Positions 1 through 8,227 of a DNA stretch of 28,647 bases are shown here, one piece after another. Location of the stretch: the NCBI GenBank assembly GCA_028700095.1, contig JAQVTJ010000008.1, forward strand, positions 1-28,647, given 5' to 3'. Positions within the stretch are counted from its first letter, which is position 1; every line of letters begins with the position of its first letter. Position numbers and translations under genes: made by a program. Source of the DNA: Methanobacterium sp. Its GTDB lineage: Archaea; Methanobacteriota; Methanobacteria; Methanobacteriales; Methanobacteriaceae. Below the pieces are notes generated by a model. It worked only from the letters and a program-made list of their open reading frames with translations, had not been told where the DNA came from and made no database searches.

Positions 1-1272
1 AATAATCCTGAAACACCAGAAAGACCATTTGTTGAAATAAAAACACGTAAAGCAATGGAAAATGAGCAAATCGAAATAGAAATGGCAGAAGGAGCACTTG
101 TTAGTCCTGAAAATGTACCTGAAGCTGCTGCCAATAGATTAGGTTTTAGATGTGTTAAATGTGGAGGATATAACAATGCCTATCAAAGTATATGTCCAAA
201 ATGTGGTGCGGATAAATATTCTCATATAAATGCCCAAAGAAAACATTTAGGTGATCTTTTAGGTATGTTTGAAATGAATGAAGGCTCTGTGAACATACCA
301 CAAGAAAGAGTTACAACAACCAGATTAAAAAATGGTAGAGAAGAAGTTGTTATCTATGAACGTGTAGATGGTGAAAACATAAAAATACTTGACCAACACG
401 CCCTTGAAAAGAGACGAGAACTAGTAGAAGAAAAACCTAAAAATGTAATTGTACCATTAAATAGAAAAGTATTCATACAAGCCACAGGTGCAAGTGAAAC
501 AGAATTATTAGGAGATGTTCGCCATGATCCATATGGAGGACATCCTGAACTTGGAACACAACCATATGAACGTGTAGTTCCTGGAGCAATACACGAAGCT
601 AATGAAGGTGTTCTTTTTATAGATGAAATAGTTCATATAGCTCCTTTACAACGTTATATACTTAGTGCCATGCAGGACAAAGTATTTCCAATAGTTGGAA
701 GAAACCCACAAAGTGCTGGAAGCTCTGTGAAAGTTGATAATGTACCATGTGACTTTATCTTTATAGCAGCATGTAACATAAGAGATGTTCAATATATCCT
801 ACCACCATTACGTTCAAGAATCCAAGGAGAGGGCTATGAAATTCTCATGCGCACCACAATGCCAGACACTGAAGAAAATCAGTCAAAAATCGCCCAATTT
901 GTTGCTCAGGAAATAAAAATAGATGGTAAAATTCCCCACGCAACTAAAAATGCTATTAAACTATTAATCGAAGAAGCAAGAAGAAGAGCTTATGCAATAG
1001 ATGATAAAAAAAATTCATTAACACTAAGATTAAGAGATTTAGGTGGAGTTGTGCGTATGGCCGGAGATATGGCAATAATGGAAAGCAGTGACTTAATAGA
1101 AGAAAAACATATGTTATTTGCCATAGAAAACGCAACTTCAATTGAAGATCAAATAATTAAACGATACAAATCATATGAAAATGCGATAAATAAGGATCTA
1201 TCAAGTTCTCAACATATGGGTAAAGGAAAAATTAATAATCCCAATGAAAATGTAGACAGAAGCTATATGTAA
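1..1272 (+). CDS. Zinc-ribbon LonB-like AAA+ ATPase, C-terminal part (5' end outside window)
   Basis: The frame is open from base 1, so the gene begins upstream; the ATG at 55 is only an internal Met. After that Met, a zinc ribbon (CVKC...CPKC, about residues 33-51) is followed by a Lon-type AAA+ module: LLGDVRHDPYGG and the LGTQPYERVVPG region, Walker B (VLFIDEI, about 186-192), sensor 1 (FIFIAACN), an arginine-finger region (PPLRSRI) and a sensor-2 helix (LRLRDLGGVVRMAGD). The pieces and their order match archaeal LonB, but LonB normally has a membrane insert between Walker A and B; here a zinc ribbon sits in that position. The protein ends about 65 residues after sensor 2, with no S16 peptidase domain (no Ser-Lys dyad). 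I infer an ATP-driven remodelling factor and not a protease. The Walker A must lie upstream of the window. Substrate unknown. Confidence 0.75.
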   Translation, partial: NNPETPERPFVEIKTRKAMENEQIEIEMAEGALVSPENVPEAAANRLGFRCVKCGGYNNAYQSICPKCGADKYSHINAQRKHLGDLLGMFEMNEGSVNIPQERVTTTRLKNGREEVVIYERVDGENIKILDQHALEKRRELVEEKPKNVIVPLNRKVFIQATGASETELLGDVRHDPYGGHPELGTQPYERVVPGAIHEANEGVLFIDEIVHIAPLQRYILSAMQDKVFPIVGRNPQSAGSSVKVDNVPCDFIFIAACNIRDVQYILPPLRSRIQGEGYEILMRTTMPDTEENQSKIAQFVAQEIKIDGKIPHATKNAIKLLIEEARRRAYAIDDKKNSLTLRLRDLGGVVRMAGDMAIMESSDLIEEKHMLFAIENATSIEDQIIKRYKSYENAINKDLSSSQHMGKGKINNPNENVDRSYM

Positions 1273-1385
1273 AAATAATATTAATTAAAAAAAAATATTA
1301 AAACCAAAAAAATCAGAGATAAGTCCAATAATAACAAAAAAAAATAAGTGAAAAATAAATAAATTTAATTAAAAAAAAAACTACA

Positions 1386-2381
1386 ATGACTCCTTATTCA
1401 AATAAACACTGGAAAAATCTTGAAGGAAATTCAGCAAATTTGCAAAGAACAGCTCCTGATAAAACTGAATATATTCTTAGAGAGAATATATTAGACACTT
1501 ATGACTTTCCTGAGTTAATAGAAGATTATTTAATTGAATTAGAAATAAGAAATTATTCAAAGAACACCATCAAAACATATAGATCAATAATTAATAACCT
1601 TCACAAATTTTTACAAAAACAAGAAGATCTTCACAATGAAAGACTTGTTTTAAGGACATTTAAAAGATATATACGCCACTTAAAACGGGAAAAAAATGTT
1701 TCACAAAACTATATATATCTTGTAACAGTAGTTGCAAAAAAATTCTTTGAATTTTGTGATATTGAAGCCTTAAAAGAGGTTCAAACACCTAAAAGAACAA
1801 AATCACTCCCAAAATCTCTAAATGAAAATGATGTAATCAGCCTTATTAATGCTATGGATAAAAAAGATGGTCACAAAGCCACATCCCAACATTCAAAATT
1901 CCTAAAACTTAGAAACAAAGTTATACTAGCTTTATTATATTCTTCAGGTTTAAGAGTATCAGAATTAGTTGAACTCCATATTGACAGTGTTGATTTAAGA
2001 GACAGAACCTTAAGAATCCGAGGAAAAGGTGAAAAAGATCGGATTGTACTTTTTGATGAAGAAACTAAGGAATTACTTGAAAGCTATATTTTAAAAAGAG
2101 GAGATCATAGTGATTATCTTTTTTTAAACAGAAAAGGAAATCATCTAACCCCAAGATATATTCAAATGATGATTAAAAACTATGCTAAAGCTGCAGGTAT
2201 CAAAAAGAGAGTTACACCCCATATATTAAGACATTCATTTGCAACACATCTATTAAAAAATGGTGTTGATATACGAGCCATACAACAACTACTAGGTCAT
2301 GCTAATTTAAGCACTACACAAATATATACAAGTGTAGATATGCATACACTTAAAAATGTTTATGACCGTGCAAAAAACTAG
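1386..2381 (+). CDS. xerA: XerA-type tyrosine recombinase
   Basis: Site-specific recombinase of the XerC/D (archaeal XerA) family, expected to resolve chromosome dimers at a dif-like site. It has 331 residues. The N-terminal SAM-like core-binding domain (about 40-135: IEDYLIELEIRNYSKNTIKTY) is followed by the catalytic domain with all the expected residues: Arg190 (SSGLRVSEL), His279 and Arg282 (HILRHSFATHLL), His305 (LLGHANLST) and the nucleophile Tyr314 (TQIYTSVD). The first 35-40 residues extend beyond the usual family start, and no good ribosome-binding site precedes the ATG at 1386, so the true start could be internal. It stands alone, 113 bases after the Lon-like gene on the same strand. 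No integrase-type neighbours, att repeats or other phage genes are seen, which favours a chromosomal housekeeping Xer protein over a mobile-element integrase. Confidence 0.85.
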   Translation: MTPYSNKHWKNLEGNSANLQRTAPDKTEYILRENILDTYDFPELIEDYLIELEIRNYSKNTIKTYRSIINNLHKFLQKQEDLHNERLVLRTFKRYIRHLKREKNVSQNYIYLVTVVAKKFFEFCDIEALKEVQTPKRTKSLPKSLNENDVISLINAMDKKDGHKATSQHSKFLKLRNKVILALLYSSGLRVSELVELHIDSVDLRDRTLRIRGKGEKDRIVLFDEETKELLESYILKRGDHSDYLFLNRKGNHLTPRYIQMMIKNYAKAAGIKKRVTPHILRHSFATHLLKNGVDIRAIQQLLGHANLSTTQIYTSVDMHTLKNVYDRAKN

Positions 2382-2696
2382 TTATAATTTTATTTTTTTA
2401 ATCAACATTTTTTTTATAAACATATAGTTAAAATTAAATTATTTTTAGCTAAAAAAAAAGAATTTTTATATTTTATATAAAAATAGTTAAAACAACCATA
2501 CTTTGCATGTGACATATACCTCAAATAATACATAATATTATATTTTATGTAATTTATTTTTTTTTAATTTATTCCAAATACTAATAATATAGAAAATTGG
2601 ATTAAAAATAATATAATAATATTTTTATTAAAATGAAAAAAAAATCAATTAAAATTAACCTCTTAAATAAATTAATATTATTTATCCAAAAAAAAA

Positions 2697-2802
2697 GTAT
2701 TTATAATATTTGAACATACTAATTAAAAGGAACTTATATAGTTCATTTCTAGGGATATGGGAAAATTAATTACCATCCAAAATATATTTTAACCATTTTT
2801 TA
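2697..2802 (+). ncRNA. Possible small structured RNA or leader upstream of bioY
   Basis: A TATA-like box (TTTATAATA, 2700-2708) preceded by an A-rich stretch predicts a transcription start near 2728-2732. Exactly there begins a hairpin GAACT-(5)-AGTTC (2730-2744), followed by a second one pairing GG and ATGG (2753-2754, 2757-2760) with CCAT and CC (2773-2778), and then a T6 run at about 2795-2801. The G/C density contrasts with the flanks. It could be a stand-alone RNA, a bioY leader or a binding site region. This is inferred from pattern only; no known RNA family was recognised. Confidence 0.3.
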
Positions 2803-2810
2803 GTAATTAG

Positions 2811-2876
2811 TTATAATAATTTTTTTACATTAAATTTTTAGACAAAAAAATTTAACATTAATCAAATGTTTGGAGG
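2811..2876 (+). promoter_or_regulatory. bioY promoter, operator-like repeat and ribosome-binding site
   Basis: A TATA-like TTATAATAA (about 2811-2819) is followed by an inverted repeat AACATT-(5)-AATGTT (2854-2859 / 2865-2870) and a strong Shine-Dalgarno GGAGG (2872-2876), seven bases before the ATG at 2884. The repeat overlaps the upstream in-frame ATG at 2866, which therefore is unlikely to be the start. Its position between the predicted transcription start and the ribosome-binding site would suit a repressor such as a biotin-responsive regulator, but no regulator is identified here. Confidence 0.45.
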
Positions 2877-2883
2877 AAATTTA

Positions 2884-3486
2884 ATGGAGATAACAATAAA
2901 TAATTATTTTGAAAAGAGAAATACACTTTTCAAATTGCGTTTTGAAACATCAAATATTAATAAATTAGCCATGACATTTTTAATGGCTTGTATCACCGGG
3001 CTTATGGCACAAATAGTTATACCATTACCATGGACTCCTGTACCTATAACTGCCCAAACCTTTGCTGTTTTAACTGCAGGAATACTTCTTGGAAGATACT
3101 GGGGAGGATTAAGTATGGTGCTCTATTTATTAATAGGAATTGCTGGTGTACCATGGTTTACAGGGATGACTGGAGGTATTACAGCTGTTACAGGAGCTAC
3201 AGGCGGATTTTTAATAGGATTTATAATAACTGCTTTATTCATGGGATATACTGGTAATTATAATAATACCAAAAGTTTCAAATCAATATTAGGTTTATTA
3301 TTAGTTTCAAACTTTGCATTTATTTATATACCTGGATTAATTGGATTAGGTGTTTGGTTATATATTGTAAATGGTACAATACCTGATATTGGAACATTAC
3401 TTATAATGGGTTTATTACCATTCATAGCTGGTGATCTAATTAAAATAAGCGGAGCAGCTATACTTGCAAAGGCTGTAAATCCCTGA
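2884..3486 (+). CDS. bioY: Biotin transporter substrate-binding membrane protein BioY
   Basis: BioY is the S-component of an ECF-type biotin uptake system in the cytoplasmic membrane; it captures biotin and works alone or with an energising module (EcfT/EcfA), neither of which is seen nearby. The 200-residue product has about six hydrophobic segments and the family hallmarks: a PVPITAQTFAVLTAGILLG stretch, LGRYWGGLSMVLYLLIGIAGVP, and GATGGFLIGF in the middle. I chose the ATG at 2884 because GGAGG lies seven bases upstream; the longer frame from 2866 would swallow this ribosome-binding site. The stop is 32 bases from the next gene, so the two are probably co-transcribed. Its presence suggests the organism imports biotin. 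Identification is firm on motif grounds. Confidence 0.92.
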   Translation: MEITINNYFEKRNTLFKLRFETSNINKLAMTFLMACITGLMAQIVIPLPWTPVPITAQTFAVLTAGILLGRYWGGLSMVLYLLIGIAGVPWFTGMTGGITAVTGATGGFLIGFIITALFMGYTGNYNNTKSFKSILGLLLVSNFAFIYIPGLIGLGVWLYIVNGTIPDIGTLLIMGLLPFIAGDLIKISGAAILAKAVNP

Positions 3487-3518
3487 AAAATAATCTTTTA
3501 TATAAGAAGGATATGTTG

Positions 3519-3941
3519 ATGAAAGTGAATAGAGAATATTCTGATCCTATAAAGATCAGAGCACATCATATTCTATGTATACAAGGATTTCAAGGTTATG
3601 GTTATAGTAAAGACTTTGAAACACATATGCAAAGAATTATTATTTTTTTAGACACACACCCCACAACTAAAATCCAAATTATTACAAAAACAGATGAAAT
3701 ATGTTCTTATTGTCCTTATAATTATAAAAATTCATGTAATATGGATAAATATTCCCCTATTATAATGGAAAAATTGGATAAGTTAATTATTAAAAAATTT
3801 TTATTAAAAGAAAATGAGATATATCCAATAGAAGATATTCTAAAATTGGTTAATGATAATATTAATCATAACACCCTAATTGAAATATGTGGCAATTGTA
3901 GTTGGAATAATAAATGTCTGTTTTTTAAAAATAAAATATAA
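3519..3941 (+). CDS. DUF1284 family cysteine-rich protein
   Basis: Small protein (140 residues from this start) with the DUF1284 signature near the N-terminus, KIRAHHILCIQGFQGYGYS, and two cysteine clusters: CSYCPYNYKNSC in the middle and CGNCSWNNKC near the C-terminus. Including the Cys of the signature, these could bind an iron-sulfur cluster or zinc, but the function of the family is not established. Two Met codons lie close together; AGAAGG (3505-3510) is eight bases before the ATG at 3519 and only two before that at 3513, so I prefer 3519. It follows bioY by 32 bases on the same strand, implying a shared transcript, though no functional link with biotin is known to me. Confidence 0.8.
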   Translation: MKVNREYSDPIKIRAHHILCIQGFQGYGYSKDFETHMQRIIIFLDTHPTTKIQIITKTDEICSYCPYNYKNSCNMDKYSPIIMEKLDKLIIKKFLLKENEIYPIEDILKLVNDNINHNTLIEICGNCSWNNKCLFFKNKI

Positions 3942-3947
3942 AAAAAA

Positions 3948-4002
3948 ACCAATAAAATTATTGGTAAATATAATTTTAATATCTCAAAATCTTTTTATTG
4001 GT
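3948..4002. terminator. Repeated inverted sequence between convergent genes
   Basis: ACCAATAA (3948-3955) is complementary to TTATTGGT at 3958-3965 and, extended to ten bases (3948-3957), to TTTTATTGGT at 3993-4002. The two right arms are direct repeats, so alternative hairpins are possible. It lies between two genes that end facing each other, so it may act as a two-way transcription end, but no long T-run directly follows the stem. Confidence 0.35.
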
Positions 4003-4013
4003 TATATATCCAT

Positions 4014-5408
4014 TTATATAACTTCTTTTTGATCATTTTTACGATATTTTTTTAATATAAAGTAAAGTGCAACTCCAACTAAAACCCATATCATAAATGT
4101 ACCTACTACATATAAATTCAATTGTAATATTAGAAGTATACTTATAATAATTAGTAATACTGGTAATACTGGTACAAAAGGACATTTAAATGGTCTTTCT
4201 AATTGTGGTTCTTGTTTTCTTAGAAGTATAACAGTGGCTGCTATTACAATGAAAGATATGAGCATTACTAAATTCACAATTTCAAATATATTAGATAATG
4301 AGAAAAATCCTGCAAAAAATGTTGCAATTATCCCAATAAATAATGTACTGAAAACTGGAACTTTACTTTTACTACTTACATTTGAAAATATTTTAGGTAA
4401 CAAACCATCTCTGCTTATTGCAAATAAGGTTCTACTGTTAGTATATAAGTTTACCAATGTAACGGATGTTAAACCTGCAATTGCCCCAATAGACAGTATT
4501 GTAAAAGCCCATTTAGCCCCAACATATTGTAATGCAAATCCTATTGGTGAAGCAGTGTTTAATAAGTTAAATGGAACCATTCCCATCATAACTACCGCAA
4601 CTAAAATATAAAGAAGAGCACATATACCAAGAGATCCTATTATTCCAATAGGTAAACTTCTCCCAGGATCTTTTGTTTCTTCAGCTGCCTGTGCAACAGT
4701 ATCAAAACCATTATAGGCAAAGAAAACCAATGCAACACCTAAAGCAATTCCACTTAAACCAAATGGTGCGAAAGGAATATAATTTAAAGGATTAATAAAT
4801 GTCATTCCAACTAATATAAAGAAAATTACAGCTCCAACTTTTATAAATACCATTAATGCATTAACTTGACAAGATCCTGTCATTCCTCTAAGAAGAATTA
4901 ATGTAAGAAACAAAACAACCATTACCGCAGGTAAATTTATTAATCCTCCATTAAAACCTGGAGGCCCCATTAATGCTGCAGGTAAACATATTCCAAGTGA
5001 AGAAATAAAACCAACCACATATGATGACCATCCTATTGCAACAACAGCTGCAATTATCAAATATTGTGCCATCATTATCCAACCCATTAACCAAGCCCAT
5101 ATTTCACCCATAGTCATATAAGCATAAGTATAAAGACTTCCTGCTATAGGGATGGATGCAGATACCTCAGCATAACATAAAGCAGCCAATACACATATTA
5201 TAGCTGCAATTGCAAATGATATAATTAAAGCAGGACCAGTATTTACAGATGCAACACCTGCAATAACAAATATACCCGCACCTATAATAGCACCAATTCC
5301 TAACAATATCAATCCAATAGGACCTAAAGTCCTATTTAAACTTTCACATGTCCTATTTTCTGCCAATGCATTTTCCAGGCATTTTTTATTAAAAATATCT
5401 TCCATCAT
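4014..5408 (-). CDS. APC-family amino-acid permease (CAT-like)
   Basis: Integral membrane transporter of 464 residues with about twelve hydrophobic segments. The first helix carries the APC substrate-site motif (GIGAIIGAGIFVIAGVAS, about 35-53), and the middle has the very typical FFAYNGFDTVAQAAEETKDP followed by GRSLPIGIIGSL (about 228-260). This pattern resembles the cationic-amino-acid-transporter branch (CAT, YfnA-like) of the amino acid-polyamine-organocation superfamily; the exact substrate cannot be read from sequence. Two ATGs lie in tandem (5408 and 5405) after GGGGTG; either may be used. It is a single gene with its own promoter region to the right, which includes a 24-base inverted repeat that may be an operator. 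It faces the DUF1284 gene. Confidence 0.9.
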   Translation of the reverse strand: MMEDIFNKKCLENALAENRTCESLNRTLGPIGLILLGIGAIIGAGIFVIAGVASVNTGPALIISFAIAAIICVLAALCYAEVSASIPIAGSLYTYAYMTMGEIWAWLMGWIMMAQYLIIAAVVAIGWSSYVVGFISSLGICLPAALMGPPGFNGGLINLPAVMVVLFLTLILLRGMTGSCQVNALMVFIKVGAVIFFILVGMTFINPLNYIPFAPFGLSGIALGVALVFFAYNGFDTVAQAAEETKDPGRSLPIGIIGSLGICALLYILVAVVMMGMVPFNLLNTASPIGFALQYVGAKWAFTILSIGAIAGLTSVTLVNLYTNSRTLFAISRDGLLPKIFSNVSSKSKVPVFSTLFIGIIATFFAGFFSLSNIFEIVNLVMLISFIVIAATVILLRKQEPQLERPFKCPFVPVLPVLLIIISILLILQLNLYVVGTFMIWVLVGVALYFILKKYRKNDQKEVI

Positions 5409-5739
5409 TAGAACACCCCATTAATAATTTTTAACTAAAAAATATTATTCTCTAATTTAATTTTATAATTTATTATATAAATATTTACTTCAATATATAT
5501 TTCTTCACTATTAAAACTTTAAAATAGTTAATACTTCGTTATAGAATAGTTTAACGAATAAAAAAAAATAAAAATCTTGATTATTTAAAAAGAGGATAAA
5601 AGATAATGTATAAAAAATTTTAGTTTAAAAAAAAATATCAATTCATAACTCTAATTAAAAGAATATATTTCAACAAATTGGTTAAATAAAAAATAAGGTA
5701 AATTAAAAAAAATAGATAAAAAAAAACGTAGGGAATATT
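5409..5739. promoter_or_regulatory. Permease promoter region with an operator-like inverted repeat
   Basis: 331 bases between the end of lon and the start of the permease. TTCGTTA (5535-5541) and TAACGAA (5552-5558) form a perfect 7-10-7 inverted repeat. About 35 bases nearer the gene on the minus strand is a TATA-like AATATATATT (about 5490-5500). An activator or repressor site upstream of the TATA box is a reasonable reading. The remainder is A/T-rich with no reading frame seen. Confidence 0.4.
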
Positions 5740-8166
5740 TTATTGAAAAAATGGGAAATATATCCCATTTGGGATATATTCCTTTTTTTTTATCCCTGCT
5801 CCTCCAGGTAAATGGTTTGATCTTATTTCAAGCATCATGGGCTTTGGAAGTTCAATACCAATTGTTTCTTTAATAACATCTTCCACTGTGTCCACAGGTA
5901 TGAATTTTATTTCATCCTTAACATCCTTTGGAACATCATCTAAATCTTTTAAATTTTCCTTTGGCAAAATAATCCTTTTAATACCTGCTCTATGAGCTGC
6001 AATAACCTTTTCTTTAATACCTCCAACAGGTAATACTGCACCTCTAAGTGAAATTTCACCTGTCATTGCAAGTTTCGGATCAACTTCCTGACCTGTTACA
6101 AGTGAAGCAATAGTACTTAATAATGCCACGCCAGCTGATGGTCCATCTTTAGGAATTGCACCTGAAGGCACATGTATATGTAAATCTTTTTTCTCAAATT
6201 CCGCTTTCTTAAGGTTAAATGCAAGTCTTGAACGAATCAATGTCTGGGATATTTTAGCTGATTCTTTCATTACATCACCTAACTGTCCTGTGAGTGTTAA
6301 TTTACCATTACCAGGCATGAAAGCACCTTCAATAAATAATATATCCCCACCTACAGGAGTCCATGCTAAACCTGTTACAACTCCTGGAGGATTGTTTTTA
6401 CCTACTCTATGGTATTGTGTAAGTTCATGGCCAAGTATTTCATATAACATATCCTCTTTTACAATATAAGGAAGTTCAACTTTTCCAACAACAATTTTTT
6501 CAGATACAACCCTTGCAACTGCAGATAATTGACGTTTAACACCCCTTACGCCCGCTTCTCTTGTATATTTTTCAATTATGGTTTTTAAAGCATCATCATC
6601 AATTTGTAGTTGGGTTTCATCTAAACCATGTTCTTCAAGTACAATTGAAACTAGATGATCCTTTGCAATTCTAAATTTTTCATGACTTGTATAACTTCCA
6701 ATCTCTATAATTTCCATACGATCCCTTAAAGGTCCTGGAATATCTTTAAGTGAATTTGCTGTTGCAATGAAAAACACATCTGACAAGTCATATGGTAGGT
6801 CAAGATAATGGTCTGAAAAGCTATTATTTTGTTCAGGATCAAGAACTTCTAGAAGTGCACTTGCAGGATCACCATTATAAGCTGCCATTAACTTATCTAC
6901 TTCATCTAAGATAAATACTGGATTTGTTTCTCCTGCACGTTTCATTCCTTGTATTATTCTGCCAGGTAATGCTCCAAGATATGTTCTTCTATGTCCTCTG
7001 ATTTCAGCTTCATCTTTAACACCACCAAGACTGATTCGAACATATTCTCTTTCTAAAACTTCTGCTATACTTCTACCTAAACTGGTTTTACCAGTTCCAG
7101 GCGGTCCTACCAATAGAAGTATTGAACCTTGTTTGTTTTGTTTTAGTTTCATCACTGTAAGATGTTGTATTATACGATCTTTAACTTTTTCAAGTCCATA
7201 ATGTTCTTTATCCAATAATTTTCTTGCAGCCCCAATATCAATATCTTTAATTATGCTTTTACCCCAAGGTAATGTTGTTAAGAGATCAAGATAATTTCTA
7301 ATTACACTGTCCTCAGAACTATGCGGACCTAATCTTTCAAGTTTAAGAACTTCATCAAATGCTGCTTCTTTCACTTGTTCTGGCATAGATGATTCATTAA
7401 TAAGTTCCCTGTAATCTTTCTTCCCACCCAGACCTTTAGTATCATTTAATTCTTCTTGTATTGCTTTAAGCTGTTCTTTAAGCATATTTGCTCTGTGGTT
7501 TTTGTTCATTTCTTCATTGAACTTAGCAGCCATTTCCATCTGGAATTTAATTGATTCCTTTTGATCAATTAAAATATCTAGGAATTTTAAACTTTTCTCT
7601 TTCAAAGAACGTGTTTCTAATAATTCCTGTTCTTCTGTGATTGGTAAGCGCATATATGGATATACATATCCAATTACCTTTGTTATGTTATAAAATTTAT
7701 TTACTTTTTCAACATATGCTTTGGAACCTTTAAAGTTTTGACTTATTTCAGATACAAGATATTTTATATGGTCAAGAATTTCTTTTTGATTTTCTGTATC
7801 TAAATCTATAATATCTGGAATTAATCTATAGGATGCTCTGTAATCTGCTCCTTCAGTTATAAATTCTTCTATTTCAATTCTTTCTTTAATTTCTACTATT
7901 ATCTGATAGAAATCGCGCATTGATTTAATTTTAGTTATTTTGATTAATGTTCCTATATTGTATAAATCAGATTCACAATATAATCCTTCTACATTATCTT
8001 CTTTTACAGCCACTGCAAGTGCATGATAATCATCATTTGCAACTCTTTTGTAAATATTACTTCCAACTTCTTTACCAATTTTTAAGGTCATTTTAGTTTC
8101 ATGTATTAATACCTTGTCTGGTATAATTATTACTGCTAATTCTTTATTAATATTTATATTGTTCAT
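5740..8166 (-). CDS. lon: ATP-dependent protease Lon, bacterial LonA type
   Basis: Soluble ATP-driven protease that degrades misfolded and regulatory proteins. All LonA parts are present: an N-terminal LAN substrate-binding domain (about 1-200), a coiled-coil region (about 205-250), AAA+ module with Walker A GPPGTGKT (354-361) and Walker B FILDEVDK (Asp421/Glu422), and an S16 peptidase domain with the dyad Ser677 (PKDGPSAGVAL) and Lys720 (GGIKEKVIAAH), 43 residues apart as in E. coli Lon. There is no membrane insert, unlike typical archaeal LonB, so it was probably acquired from bacteria at some point. I place the start at the ATG at 8166 because GAGGG (8176-8172) lies five bases upstream; the longer GTG start at 8178 overlaps that site. 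An ArsR-type gene ends 61 bases upstream. The last dozen residues are encoded by a terminator-like hairpin. Confidence 0.95.
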   Translation of the reverse strand: MNNININKELAVIIIPDKVLIHETKMTLKIGKEVGSNIYKRVANDDYHALAVAVKEDNVEGLYCESDLYNIGTLIKITKIKSMRDFYQIIVEIKERIEIEEFITEGADYRASYRLIPDIIDLDTENQKEILDHIKYLVSEISQNFKGSKAYVEKVNKFYNITKVIGYVYPYMRLPITEEQELLETRSLKEKSLKFLDILIDQKESIKFQMEMAAKFNEEMNKNHRANMLKEQLKAIQEELNDTKGLGGKKDYRELINESSMPEQVKEAAFDEVLKLERLGPHSSEDSVIRNYLDLLTTLPWGKSIIKDIDIGAARKLLDKEHYGLEKVKDRIIQHLTVMKLKQNKQGSILLLVGPPGTGKTSLGRSIAEVLEREYVRISLGGVKDEAEIRGHRRTYLGALPGRIIQGMKRAGETNPVFILDEVDKLMAAYNGDPASALLEVLDPEQNNSFSDHYLDLPYDLSDVFFIATANSLKDIPGPLRDRMEIIEIGSYTSHEKFRIAKDHLVSIVLEEHGLDETQLQIDDDALKTIIEKYTREAGVRGVKRQLSAVARVVSEKIVVGKVELPYIVKEDMLYEILGHELTQYHRVGKNNPPGVVTGLAWTPVGGDILFIEGAFMPGNGKLTLTGQLGDVMKESAKISQTLIRSRLAFNLKKAEFEKKDLHIHVPSGAIPKDGPSAGVALLSTIASLVTGQEVDPKLAMTGEISLRGAVLPVGGIKEKVIAAHRAGIKRIILPKENLKDLDDVPKDVKDEIKFIPVDTVEDVIKETIGIELPKPMMLEIRSNHLPGGAGIKKKEYIPNGIYFPFFQ
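5754..5782 (-). terminator. Terminator-like stem-loop inside the 3' end of lon
   Basis: Bases 5757-5766 pair perfectly with 5771-5780 around a four-base loop, and two more G-C pairs follow past a bulged A (5756). On the minus strand the stem is followed by a T6 run just before the stop codon, and preceded by an A9 run (5791-5783). It has the shape of an intrinsic terminator yet encodes the final YIPNGIYFP residues of Lon. Archaeal termination mainly needs T-runs, so the hairpin could equally protect or regulate the mRNA 3' end. Confidence 0.55.
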
Positions 8167-8227
8167 GGTATCCCTCACGGATAGATAATTAGATAAAATA
8201 GGGGCTCAATAGCCTTTTAAAATATTA

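Larger units (their letters stand above)
2382..2883. other. Long non-coding stretch upstream of bioY
   Basis: About 500 bases without a credible reading frame, mostly A/T runs. A T-rich run right after the recombinase (2387-2400) may end that transcript. TACATAA (2529-2535) and TTATGTA (2545-2551) form a weak hairpin. The 2728-2780 segment is notably richer in G/C than its surroundings and is listed separately as a possible small RNA. A TATA-like TTATAATAA near 2811-2819 would suit the bioY promoter. Confidence 0.5.

Noticed and set aside
2866..2883. Upstream ATG as bioY start
   Set aside because: The Shine-Dalgarno GGAGG lies inside this extension and fits the ATG at 2884.
8167..8178. GTG start for lon
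   Set aside because: It overlaps the GAGGG site that serves the ATG at 8166.
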